Assembly (NCBI GenBank): GCA_032358165.1
Contig: JAALGY010000052.1
Span: forward strand, 2,356,001 to 2,420,000
Source of the DNA: Diplosphaera chodatii
Lineage: Eukaryota > Chlorophyta > Trebouxiophyceae > Prasiolales > Stichococcaceae
Direction of reading: 5' to 3'
DNA length: 64,000 nt
Part shown: positions 23,101 through 31,673 of the stretch, piece by piece
Layout of the letters: each line of letters starts with the position of its first letter
Numbering within the stretch: position 1 is the stretch's first letter
The notes under the pieces: model-generated
Database searches by the model: none
Told to the model about the DNA's origin: nothing
The model's input: the letters and a program-made list of their open reading frames with translations, nothing else
Position numbers and translations under genes: made by a program

Positions 23101-24435
23101 GCCATGCTGGCTGATGACGCACTTGCTGTCCTTGAACTCAAAGGTCGCACCAGCTGCCGCGCCGCAGCTGACACTGATGAGGTTCGCTGACGCTGTGGGC
23201 ACGTGCAGCACGCTGAGCAGAGTAATCGTGCGATCAGTCCTGCCTGAGTGGTCTCGCAGGATGACGTCGCCGCATTGGGTAGCGGTCGCTCTGCCGCCGT
23301 CCGCGAAGACGATGACGATTGGCTCCTTGAGTGGTCGCACGTTCTTCATGTTCGCCCGGTACGCCGTGATGTGGTAGGTGGCGCCGCTGTCCACCAACCA
23401 GTCCGGGTTGGTTGCCGCAATGTAGGCTGTCTTGCCGTACGCTGACATGGCGATTGATGCCAAGCCGTTTGCTGGCACCGCGATGGCGCTGAACGCCGCT
23501 GCTGGCTGCTGGTTAGGTGCTGCCGCCGCCTTCTTCGGAGCTCTGCAGTCCTTGGACAGATGTCCCTTCTTGCCGCAGTTGTAGCATGAGCGGCCTTCCT
23601 TCCGCTTCTTGCCTTTGCCTTGCTGACCGCCGTTGCCGCCACGCTGGCCGTTGCCGCCTTGCTGTCCGCCGGCGTGCTGGTCGCCGTCCGCTGTGGCTGA
23701 CCAGTACCCGTACTTTGACCCAGTCGACAGCGGCCCGTACCCAAATTGGTACGGCTGCTGGTACACTGCCGGTGTGTACCGCTGTTCGACTGCTGAGTAA
23801 GCTGCCACGTCCGCTGTCCGCGCGGGCAACACGTGCGCTGGTGCTCGCAGCTGCAGCTCGGCCGCCAGCAGCTTGGGCACGAGGAACTCGAGGCTGAGCT
23901 GGGCACGATCGTGCGTCGACAGCACGTAGTGACACCAGGTCTCGTACTCTGGCCCGAGGCCGGTAAGCACGATCTCGCCCAGATCGATGCGGTCATACAC
24001 ACCGCCCGCCGCGTTGTGCCGCTCGTACAGGTCTTCCGCGCGCTCAAGGTAGCCCTTGCAGGGCTCGTTCGGAAGCTGTTTGAGGGAGTTGAGCAGCCGC
24101 CGGAGGGTGATCTTGTGCGACGACGTAGCCTCCTCGAACATGGCCTTCAGCTTGGCCCAAGCGTCGTAGGCATGAACGGTGGACTTGATGAGAGGGAACA
24201 CCTTGGGCGAGACGTTCATGATGATCAGCGTCCACGCCGCGTGGTCCTTCTTCCGCGTCTTCTCGTCGGCCGCAATTTCGAGCAGGAGAGCTGCAGGGTT
24301 TTCCGGGAATACCACTGAATCGAGCTCTTTCTCAACATACTGCGCCGTGAGGACAACTGACCAGTAGGGCCAGTTCTCATTGTCAAGCTGATTTATTTTC
24401 AACTTGCCGATTGACTCTCCAACGTCGTTTCCCAT
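20116..24435 (-). CDS. Copia gag-pol polyprotein, right copy (intact, 1439 aa)
   Basis: Same length and domain order as the left copy, with every catalytic motif present. The only protein difference I find is Gly for Asp at residue 128 in Gag, from a single base change (codon at 24052-24054). The 5' LTR that would drive it is at 24516-24826, so transcription runs away from the MYB gene. Confidence 0.96.
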   Translation of the reverse strand: MGNDVGESIGKLKINQLDNENWPYWSVVLTAQYVEKELDSVVFPENPAALLLEIAADEKTRKKDHAAWTLIIMNVSPKVFPLIKSTVHAYDAWAKLKAMFEEATSSHKITLRRLLNSLKQLPNEPCKGYLERAEDLYERHNAAGGVYDRIDLGEIVLTGLGPEYETWCHYVLSTHDRAQLSLEFLVPKLLAAELQLRAPAHVLPARTADVAAYSAVEQRYTPAVYQQPYQFGYGPLSTGSKYGYWSATADGDQHAGGQQGGNGQRGGNGGQQGKGKKRKEGRSCYNCGKKGHLSKDCRAPKKAAAAPNQQPAAAFSAIAVPANGLASIAMSAYGKTAYIAATNPDWLVDSGATYHITAYRANMKNVRPLKEPIVIVFADGGRATATQCGDVILRDHSGRTDRTITLLSVLHVPTASANLISVSCGAAAGATFEFKDSKCVISQHGRFVANAKLQNGMFLLDGYGYGSASTFGEYCNAANTVSPGYAAAAAAQPTAQLWHQRYGHMGYDNLVKMSQNDAVSGISTTTEQFKAATAAACEPCILAKQHRTPRPASASKTTWPLELLHMDVMGPFPVRSTGGSRFLATFYDDYSKLSVLCPLAKKSDVAAACIVTIVRLENQCGHKLKAVRTDNGTEYVNQTLDSFLAGKGVQHQTSAPYTPEQNGAAERLNRTIHERHRAMLLSNLHLPEELWAEAAVTACYLRNRATTTSSTKTPWELFHGTKPDVAHLRVFGAKAYALKPEAKRSKLEARSSIGYFVGYQPNGKAYRIYSEGKILVSADVTVIESAQPEPPSSGQQPATVSEPEMPDIDVDLPAPHDVAALPDEPAAADVPLPDEPAAAPTDSERTVTDVADDPSVDTDTTEFVTAQESGDSTADSTADSTATSSAGTPPVRRYPTRERAPTRQLLDSYALKATAATASTQPTIHEPSTYREAMDSAQSEQWRAAMEEELESLAKHDTWSLVPRAPPGARVIGTRWLYKLKRDPAGKVLRYKARLIAQGYSQQAGVDFEEVFAPVSKYSTLRAMLAKGAAEDLEIHQLDIKTAFLNGELEEEVYVHQPPGFASGEPGTAVCHLNKALYGLRQAPRAWHRRLTTCLVDHGFQPSYADPGLFTSTNKAGETSYILLYVDDLVLMSKDLDGIMSMKTTIKTEFEATDLGEVGTFLGMEITRDRSRRTATLSQEQRVERLAAQHNLQDVRARHVPLSQGTSLGTGEGELLDSDTAKEYASIVGSLLYVSACTRPDITHSVGVLARYISKPTTAHWRAALHVLRYLSGTSHYHLTFGEGAAEFLGWCDASHGDDIDTRRSTGGYVFTFCGGAISWSSKLQKSVAASTAEAEYMAAAPAVKEALWLRLLSKELGLGGKPILIYDDNQAAIKMLKNPISSVRSKHIDIAYHFSRERMAAGEVRIEYVRTKDNLADMFTKPVDKAKLEMTCTAIGLG

Positions 24436-24502
24436 ACTTGCACCTTGTCAGACAATTCTGCGTCGCAAAGCAGATCGTCACAATAGCTCAGCACCGTGTG
24501 TG

Positions 24503-24515
24503 TGGGCCCATAACC
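24503..24515 (-). other. Primer binding site, right copy (half-tRNA-iMet type)
   Basis: GGTTATGGGCCCA on the minus strand, directly abutting the right LTR, identical to the left-copy site. Confidence 0.8.
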
Positions 24516-24826
24516 TGTCAGAGTTCGGAGGTAGCAAGGTGTAGACCGCGCTCAATGGTTACACTGGGAATGGAGAAGTGAGCAGTCAAACGCTGCTGCA
24601 GTGCTGATCAGCGACCGCTAAACCCTACCAGGTACTCATACCGTAGTATTCGCTGACTCAAAAGTGTAAGTCCGGCTTCCACCTCAAGACAGGTGTCCGC
24701 ACGTAGCGCGTCCACAACAAACCAACCAACATGAGATTCCAACTCGCAGGAACCCAAGGCTGAACCCTAGCCAGCTTAACTACTAGACTGCAACGGACTG
24801 ACGACTTGTGCAGTCTGTGTCCAACA
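24516..24826 (-). repeat. Right LTR (5' LTR of the right copy)
   Basis: 311 bases, matching the left LTR at the two sites where the middle LTR differs. Its outer end is five target-duplication bases plus five more from the MYB start codon. Confidence 0.95.
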
Positions 24827-24831
24827 AGGGT
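24827..24831. repeat. Right target-site duplication AGGGT
   Basis: Exact match to 14927-14931 on the far side of the whole array. Confidence 0.9.
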
Positions 24832-24836
24832 GCACA

Positions 24837-26886
24837 ATGGCGGCGGCGGTCGCGAGGCCGCCTGCCGTCGTGGGACCCGCTGCAGCTGTGATCAATGACC
24901 AGTGGACGTGAGGGCCGTGCTGCATGCGTCGATTTTTGCGTTGCGATGGTGGCTCATGCTTCATGCGCGGCCGTGCAGCTGTGCAGGGCATGCATGACAT
25001 GCACACGCATCGCAGTCGACAAGGCTGTCAACTGCCAGCTTTCGCATGACCATGCCTTGACGTTCAGATGGGAGGAGGATAAGGCGCTGGAGGTGGCGCT
25101 CGCTCAGCACTGGAACCTGCCTGACAAGTGAGAGGGCCGGCCGCATGCCACAGCAGTGCTGGCTGCATCATGCCGTCCTGTCGACAGGGTTGTGCTGAGC
25201 TCAACTTGAGCCACCGTGGAGCGAAGCTGGTGATATGCTGCTGCAGGCTGACCCGCGCCGCTGCGGCTGTGCCCACAAAGACAGCGGAGGCCATCAGGCG
25301 GCGCTATGCTGCGCTCGAGGTGCTTGACCCAATGCGTCATGTACAGCTTCCCCGTGAACTCTTTGGGCGACGTCTTTGCCAAAGCATCTGTAGACTGCTA
25401 GGCTGCCCATCAGACAGAAGTACAGAGGCACCACACCATGCCGTGCTGCGCTGCAGATGGACATACAGAACATTGAGAACAACAAGGTGCGGCTGCCGCC
25501 GTTCTCCGCGTCCGCCGAGCCGACCCCGCAGCCGGTGGGTCGCCAGCTCCGCAGCGACCATGCTGGCCTGTGCTGCATCTTGGGGCGCGCAACAGCAAAG
25601 CGCCATGCACATCAGCAGCATGCATGCAGCGGTACAGCAGGCTACAGCAGCTCTGCCACGGCTGCTCAACACGAGACGGTGGTTTGCAGGTGGCGGTCAA
25701 GGCGACCGCAAAGCGGGGCGGCGGCGGCAGCGGCGGCGAGGAGCGTCGCAAGGGCGTCCCCTGGACAGAGGTGGGTTTGGGCCCGCAGCTTCACCTGGGC
25801 GCGCTTTTGCACCGCCACCACTGCAGCAGCATGCACCAGCAGCAGGCCCGCACAGCGCTGCGGTCCAACCGGCGCACGATGCCGCTGTGACGACGCCTGC
25901 CAAGCTGCGGCGCAGCCTTGTGCGTCATGCGCCGGGTGTGACCTGTAGGAGGAGCACCGCCTGTTTGTGGCGGGGCTGGCGGAGTACGGCAAGGGCGACT
26001 GGCGCTCTATCAGCCGCAACTACGTGCTCACCCGCACGCCCACCCAGGTGCAAAATGCCGGCGCTGTGTTGGGGGCACGACAGCATTACACCAGCACCGC
26101 CTGCCCCACAGCGACGCGCTCATCTCTGCGACCCCACTACCACATGCCACCATTGTGCTGGCCAGCTGGAGCATGAGTGCTTTCAGTCGCTGCCAGCCTT
26201 GAGCGAGGGATGGTGATGGCAGTCTTGCTTTGGGGTGGCCTGCGGCCAAGCAGCAACTGGCGGCACGTGCGCTGCAGGTGGCCAGCCACGCGCAGAAGTA
26301 CTTCATCCGCATGAACAGCGCGAAGAAGAACGACAAGCGGCGCTCCAGCATCCACGACATCACCTCGCCCGCGCCGCCCGGCGGCCAGGCGCCCTTGCCG
26401 CGGGGCGGCCCCCCTGCAGCGCCCGCCGCCGGCGGCCCTGCAGCGGCCAGGCCAGGTGGGATAGGTGGTGGGTTTGCACGGGAGCCGGCTGCCGCCGCTG
26501 TCCGGAGGGTTGCCATGGCTGCGCCATTGCTGCCAATCGGTTTTCAGGCTGCAGCTCAGCAGGATGCTTGGTATGGATTGGTTATGGCTTGGCCTTGAGA
26601 TGTGCGCAACAGATGTCCAACCCCTGGCTGCACGTGCATCTGTGCAGCGCTGCCGCCGCCAGCCGTCATTGCACCGGCCACAGCCGCAGCGCCGCCGCAG
26701 CCGCCGGCGCAGCAGCAGCAGCAGCCGCCGCCTCCCGGCGCCCAGCAGCCCCCGCAGGCGCCGCCTCCCGCTATCAGGGATCCGCGGGCGGCGGCGCCGC
26801 GGCCGCCACAGCCGCCAGCAGCGCAGCAAACGGCGCCCATCCCCACGCCGTCACCCCCCCTGCAGCCTGCGGCGCCAGCCAAATGA
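24837..26886 (+). CDS. DIVARICATA-type two-repeat MYB transcription factor (SHAQKYF class)
   Basis: Exons: 24837-24887 ([17 protein letters not shown]); about 25066-25129; 25247-25319; 25457-25534; 25690-25770; 25949-26047; 26278-26455; 26648-26886. The first repeat splices to [20 protein letters not shown] + [20 protein letters not shown], a RADIALIS-type MYB/SANT repeat. It is followed by [14 protein letters not shown], the family linker. The second repeat has [38 protein letters not shown] and [11 protein letters not shown], the SHAQKYF signature. The C-terminal quarter is Pro/Gln/Ala-rich and probably an activation or interaction region. It should bind I-box/TATCC-like DNA (family knowledge). 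The copia array sits immediately upstream of the ATG, so the native 5' UTR and promoter are displaced. Confidence 0.9.
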
Positions 26887-28029
26887 GGCATCTTGGGGCC
26901 CGTGTTCCCAAACGTGAAGGGTTGTGTACGCTGTCCAGTCCAATCGGATGCTCGGCAGCAGCGGGTGTTTCGGCTGCCATGTGTTTGCAGGCAGCCGAAT
27001 TGGTTTATCGGGGTCAATGTCAGGGCGGTCCAGACACAATTGGTCTTTGAACCCTGTTGTGGGGTTGGCAGGCAATAAGCACAGTGTATCTGCACGTCAG
27101 TATGTGTGGAGATGCCACGTGATGTGATGTGGGTTGGCAAGCACAATGCGCCATACGAATCATTGTTTGTGCTTCATCACTAAAGTCATGTTGAACACAG
27201 CTGAGGATAAAGGCGCATCCACACCACGGACCTCGATCTAGCGTTCACTGGACACACACTGGCAAGGCAAAGCAGATTAAGAGGTGCGAGAGCAAGCTAC
27301 AGCATGGCGCAAAGAAATGAAAAGGTCTGCCCCGCAAAAGCCTGAGGGTTATCATCTGGCACCCCGGTTCATATGAGACCTGACAAACCACCCTCCATGT
27401 GAGGAAGAATGACAGCGGAGGCTGCCTGCAAACATGGTGGCAGGCCTGCCAGCTCCCAGAGGCGAGGTGTGTCCCACATGGTATGCCCCGCCAACACCTG
27501 AAGCTACCTAAACTGAGGTGTTGCACCCCAAACCACCAGCATGGTCCACATAACTACTACGATCTGTCGGCGCAGCAGGGGGTAGCTGAAATCACTGCGC
27601 TGCCTATCATCACCCGCACGCCAGTCGCTTGACCGTAAACCCAAGCGCTGCACCCCAAGGATCGGGACCACCAAGCCAGCGTCTCAGCCACCCCAAAAGA
27701 TGCTCTTCCAAAATGCCGTTTGAACGCTGCCGGGCTCGCCCTGTAGCCTGCAGCACCTCCGCTGCTTGCTCATCGTGCCGCGATAGCCACACCAGCCGCA
27801 GCTGGCATGACGTCCTTCTGCGCCAGGTGCACACACCGACATCAGCAGCCATTGTAATACACTGTGCACTGCAAACGTCCATTGTCAAAACACACACAGG
27901 TCTATCAATTGGCGTCCAGCACCCCTTGCTTGCTGCTGCAACCATTGCCACGATGCCTCAACACCGCAGATGCTACTCATGACCCTGATGGCTGAAGTAC
28001 TTGGGTTTCAAGAGTGGTGGTCCACAAAG
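26887..28029. other. Intergenic region between MYB and PRR genes (convergent)
   Basis: 3' flanks of two convergent genes. A minus-strand reading at 27610-27951 looks somewhat protein-like after a possible acceptor near 27810, but it matches nothing I recognise. It could be a further 3' exon of the PRR gene. Confidence 0.35.
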
Positions 28030-31000
28030 TCAGTCGGTCTTTCGGTCGGTCACCTGCACAGCGGCAAGTGCGCGGCACGCGGCGGCCACCTCCGCCTTGA
28101 CAAACTGCCCGCGCACCCGGGGGCGCGACTCCGCCAGCCGCTTCCGGCTCACATACCGCACCTGCGCGCGCCACTGACGCAGTGTTGGTTTTGCCGCACG
28201 GCAGTGAGGCAGCACACTCCATGTGAAATGGTTACTGTTGCCGGAAGCGGGGCGCCAGGTGCCCGGTGCGGTTGCGAGCTGCGATGTTGTCAGGCGTTGC
28301 AGCTCGGGTTGCGCAGAAGCGGGCATGCTGCAGGCGCTGCAGGTCGGGCGTGTCGGCGCACACCTTTTTGTCGAAGTTGCGCTGCTCGCGCTTCTGGCGG
28401 AACTTGGCGATCGCAGCGCGCCGGTTGGCGGCGCACACCGCCCTGTGGTCCAGCTGCGCCTGTGCAGCACGAGTTTCTTCCCTCGAAGCACGTCCTTGCA
28501 GAAGTGGACAGCTGGCGTTCCAGCGAGGACACCAGGTGAAGCCTTGACCAGCATCTCAAGCCGCCCCAGCGCACCTGGGTGCCGGGCGCGGGGGCCGCGG
28601 GCAGCACCTTGCTGAACGCGGCCGGCTGCGGCCTGGCGGCCGGCGGCGGCGCCGGCGCCGGCTGCAGCTGGAGCTGCTGCTGCCGCGGGGCCGCGACCGC
28701 CGCTGCCGGCGCTGGCGACGCGACGGCGGCGCTGGGCTTGCACCCGCTGCAAGGCGTGGCAGAGGGCGTCAGGCGACATTGTTGGGATGCACACGCCCCA
28801 GACAACAACATGTGCGGCAAGCTGGCAGTCCTGTAGCATGCGGCAGAACACCCTGCCAGCATCCGCAAACAGTGGCCCCACATTGCATGCTCAACTCACT
28901 TTCGTGCGATGTGATGTGACCAGCCTGCGCACCTGCTGAAGGCAGTGAAGGCAGAGCTGCAGGAGCCCAGGCCGTTCAGAACGCCTGACGCCGCCCTACA
29001 GCAGCACTCAAGACATTGTTGGAGCATGCTCGTGTGCCTGCTGCATGGGCAATGCTGCGGATGCACAGCACGGGCTACAGGCTCACCACAGTTCAACATT
29101 GATTGCTCACTCCCACAGAGTGAATGGCACTTTAGTAGGCCCGAGGTTGGGAGACAGCTCAGCAGCAGGCTGACACCGTACCTGCGGGGCGTGCTGAAGG
29201 CGCCGGCTGGCGGCAGGTGCGGCGCGGCGCCCATGCTGCCGGGGCTCGGCGGCGGCGGCGTCACATCCAGCGGCCTGCACAACAGCCCGACATACGACCG
29301 TTAGGGCACAGCTGGCGACAGCAGCAGGTTGGCGCAGAGCTGCGCATGTAGCAAACAGGAGGTGCACAACGATCTTGCAAAGTCACTCGTGCAGCCTCTG
29401 CGTTGCGGCAGCTGCTGGTGCCACGGCGGTTTGGGTGTGCAGCACACATTAGAAGCCCATCCAGCCCCCACCTAATCGAGAGGTCCACAGCCAGGCTGCC
29501 CGGGTGCGACAGCGCCTGGGGCAGCAGCGACACGGCCGCCGCGTACCGCGCCCTCGCCACAGGGCGGCCGCCGGTGCTGGGACCCGCCGCAGCGTCAAAG
29601 CTGTGCCGCGGCTGCGGCTGCGGCTGCTGTGACGCTGCGTTCTGCGTCGCAGCGGGTGAATCGACCTCCATGGCGGCTGCGTCATTGCTGCTGGCGTCAG
29701 CGGCTGCCAGTGTGGCGCAAAGACCTGCAGGCGCCGAGTGGCAGGGCGAGGCGGGAGACGCCAGCGGGGGACTAGCGGCGCGGCAGAAGGGGGAATCTGC
29801 CGCTGTGTCCACCAGCTGGGCGGTCGGCTGGGCAGCCGGCTGGTGCCGAAGCGGCGTCAGGGCCTGCGGCGGGGACGTGACGGTGGCGCACGACTGCTGC
29901 GGGCGTGCCACGGATGCTGGGGTTGCAACCGCCGTGCCGGGTGGCGGCGTTGCCAGGGGGCGGAACCAGTCGCCGCTGCTGTGGGCGGACGAGTGGGACC
30001 CCGCAGAGGCGGCCATAGACTCGCCGTCGGATCCGGAGCCCGAGTTGGTCTTGAGCGGCGCCTTGGTTGCTGCAGCGGCAGTGGCGGCAGGGGGCAGGGG
30101 GAGCGTGTGCGGCGGGTGCTGCAGCACGGCACGGCGGCGCCAGGCGTGCTGCCACAGGGTGGACACCTCGTTCCGGCGCAGCGGCTTGACCAAAAAGTCT
30201 GCGGCGCCCGCGCGGATCGCTGCCACCACCGTCTCCGGCCGCGAATCAGATGATGTGACTGCACAAGGCATCACAAGGCTAAGCTGCCAGTATGCGTTTG
30301 GTCTTGCATGTCGGCAGATGTGACTATGTTGGCAGGTAAGATGGTGTGATGCGCAAGTCGGCAGGCAGCAACCTCGTGTTCTCAATGTAGCCTTTAAAAA
30401 CGCCACCATGTACAGCAGATGCGCACCGATAACTGGAATGTCACGCCACTGCTCGCTGCTCTTTAGCGTGCGTAGCAGCTCCCAGGCTGAGCCCTGCCAT
30501 CAGCATCGGGTTGGACTTCTCATCAAAACGTCGGTGTGGGCAGGCAGTGCAGCGAGTAGCGTATGACGCTATACAGGGAACAATGAGACGGGTTGGCAGT
30601 GCTGGCAGATGCTCAACAGCCGCAGCTGCCCGCCCAGTGCGGCTGCCGAAAAGCGCACTGAAATATCCCAAGCCTGTCAGCGAAACGAGCCACGGAGCTG
30701 CACAGCTCACACGCACCTGCCAATCGGCCATGATGAGGTCCGGCGGAGGTCCTGTCGCCAGCTGCACTAGCGCCGCCGGTTGATCGGCGGCCGTGGCGAC
30801 TGCGACAAGCACAAAGCTTCTCAGCGGCTGGGAAGGTTTCGGAACCCGGCACATCGAAATGCAGCTGTTTGGCTCCGCCACTGCAACGGCAAATGCGCCA
30901 GCCTGTAAGGTCATATGCATGACGCGGAATTTGCAGCTGCCTCCAATCCTGTGTCCAGGCGTCGGTGGGGACGTGCTTACCACAGTAGCTAGTTGAGGCC

Positions 31001-31152
31001 AGCAGCGTCATTTCAGCCTGCGCAGCCTGCACAAGCAGTAGGCTAAAGCTGTGGTTCAACGAGAACGGCGGCCGCGGCGGCGGCGCGGCTGCAGCTGGTT
31101 GGGCTGCCCCGGCCAGGTGTTGCACCATCACGGTGTCTCCGACACTTGGCAT
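28030..31152 (-). CDS. Pseudo-response regulator with CCT domain (TOC1/PRR-like)
   Basis: The start exon (ATG at 31152) carries FSLLLVQAAQAEMTLLA, where a true receiver has its acidic pair. Next come SFVLVAVATAADQPAALVQLATG with DLIMADWQ, then SSDSRPETVVAAIRAGAADFLVKPLRRNEVSTLWQHAWRR, the diagnostic end of a PRR receiver. A long Ser/Ala/Gln-rich linker follows. The CCT domain is split over two exons: RRAAIAKFRQKREQRNFDKK (exon ending at 28364) joins VRYVSRKRLAESRPRVRGQF (28054-28161). PRR proteins repress clock genes in plants and algae. The acidic pair is Ala-Ala, while the aspartate at the phosphoacceptor position and the Lys of the KP motif remain. The extreme C-terminus depends on whether the GT at 28053 is used as a donor; if not, translation stops at 28030. 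Confidence 0.85.
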
Positions 31153-31673
31153 TGTCGTTGTGTGCGCGTCACCGGCTTGCTGACAGCATACACGCACTTG
31201 GAGCTGCTAGACACTCATGTTTGAGAGTGTGGACAGTTGGATCGACCGGGCGTTGCGAGGTCGGGCGCGCTTTTGGCCGGGTGAATCTGCGGGCGATATT
31301 TCTGCTGACTCGACTGGGGGCGAGCCAGAGGGCGGGCGCGGGGGGGTGTGCCAAAGTGGGACTCTCGTATGTGAAAGGCCAGCAATCTCGTAGGATCTTG
31401 ACATCTGAGGAGCAAGGATGCCAACACGTTCCGGGTTGCATGTGTGAGCTGCTTGCTTGTTGACCGTGAACTTGTTCCTCCAAATCATCAAATGCAGGAG
31501 TGCAGCAGCAGGCAGTAACACTTGACGCCGCTTGCACCGCCAGCTGCTTGGTTACCAAGGAGTTTGCTGCAATGCCAGACAACGAGCCATGCAGTCCTGC
31601 TCGCAGAGAGCCCCGGTGTACATCCAGCACACGTCCGGTATCGCAAGCAGCACACCACCTGCGCAGCCGGCGG
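31153..31673. other. Spacer between PRR start and AP-2 alpha stop
   Basis: About 520 bases holding the PRR promoter and the AP-2 alpha 3' flank. I see no coding exon. Confidence 0.4.

Larger units (their letters stand above)
14932..24826 (-). mobile_element. Ty1/copia LTR retrotransposon, tandem two-copy array sharing the middle LTR
   Basis: Structure is LTR-internal-LTR-internal-LTR with an exact 4792-base period (LTR starts at 14932, 19724 and 24516). Each LTR is 311 bases and begins TGTCAG and ends CCAACA on the plus strand (TG...CA). Only the outer ends carry a target duplication: AGGGT at 14927-14931 and 24827-24831. No duplication flanks the middle LTR. The elements read leftward, so 24516-24826 is the 5' LTR. 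Both polyproteins are open over 1439 codons. The copies look almost identical by eye, one amino-acid change apart, indicating a recent event. Confidence 0.97.

Noticed and set aside
14932..24826. CRISPR or satellite-like tandem repeat
   Set aside because: The 4.8-kb period is explained fully by two retrotransposon units sharing an LTR.
25128..26216. 362-codon plus-strand reading frame
   Set aside because: It crosses several MYB introns and exons in the wrong frame; the GC-rich DNA leaves long accidental open frames.
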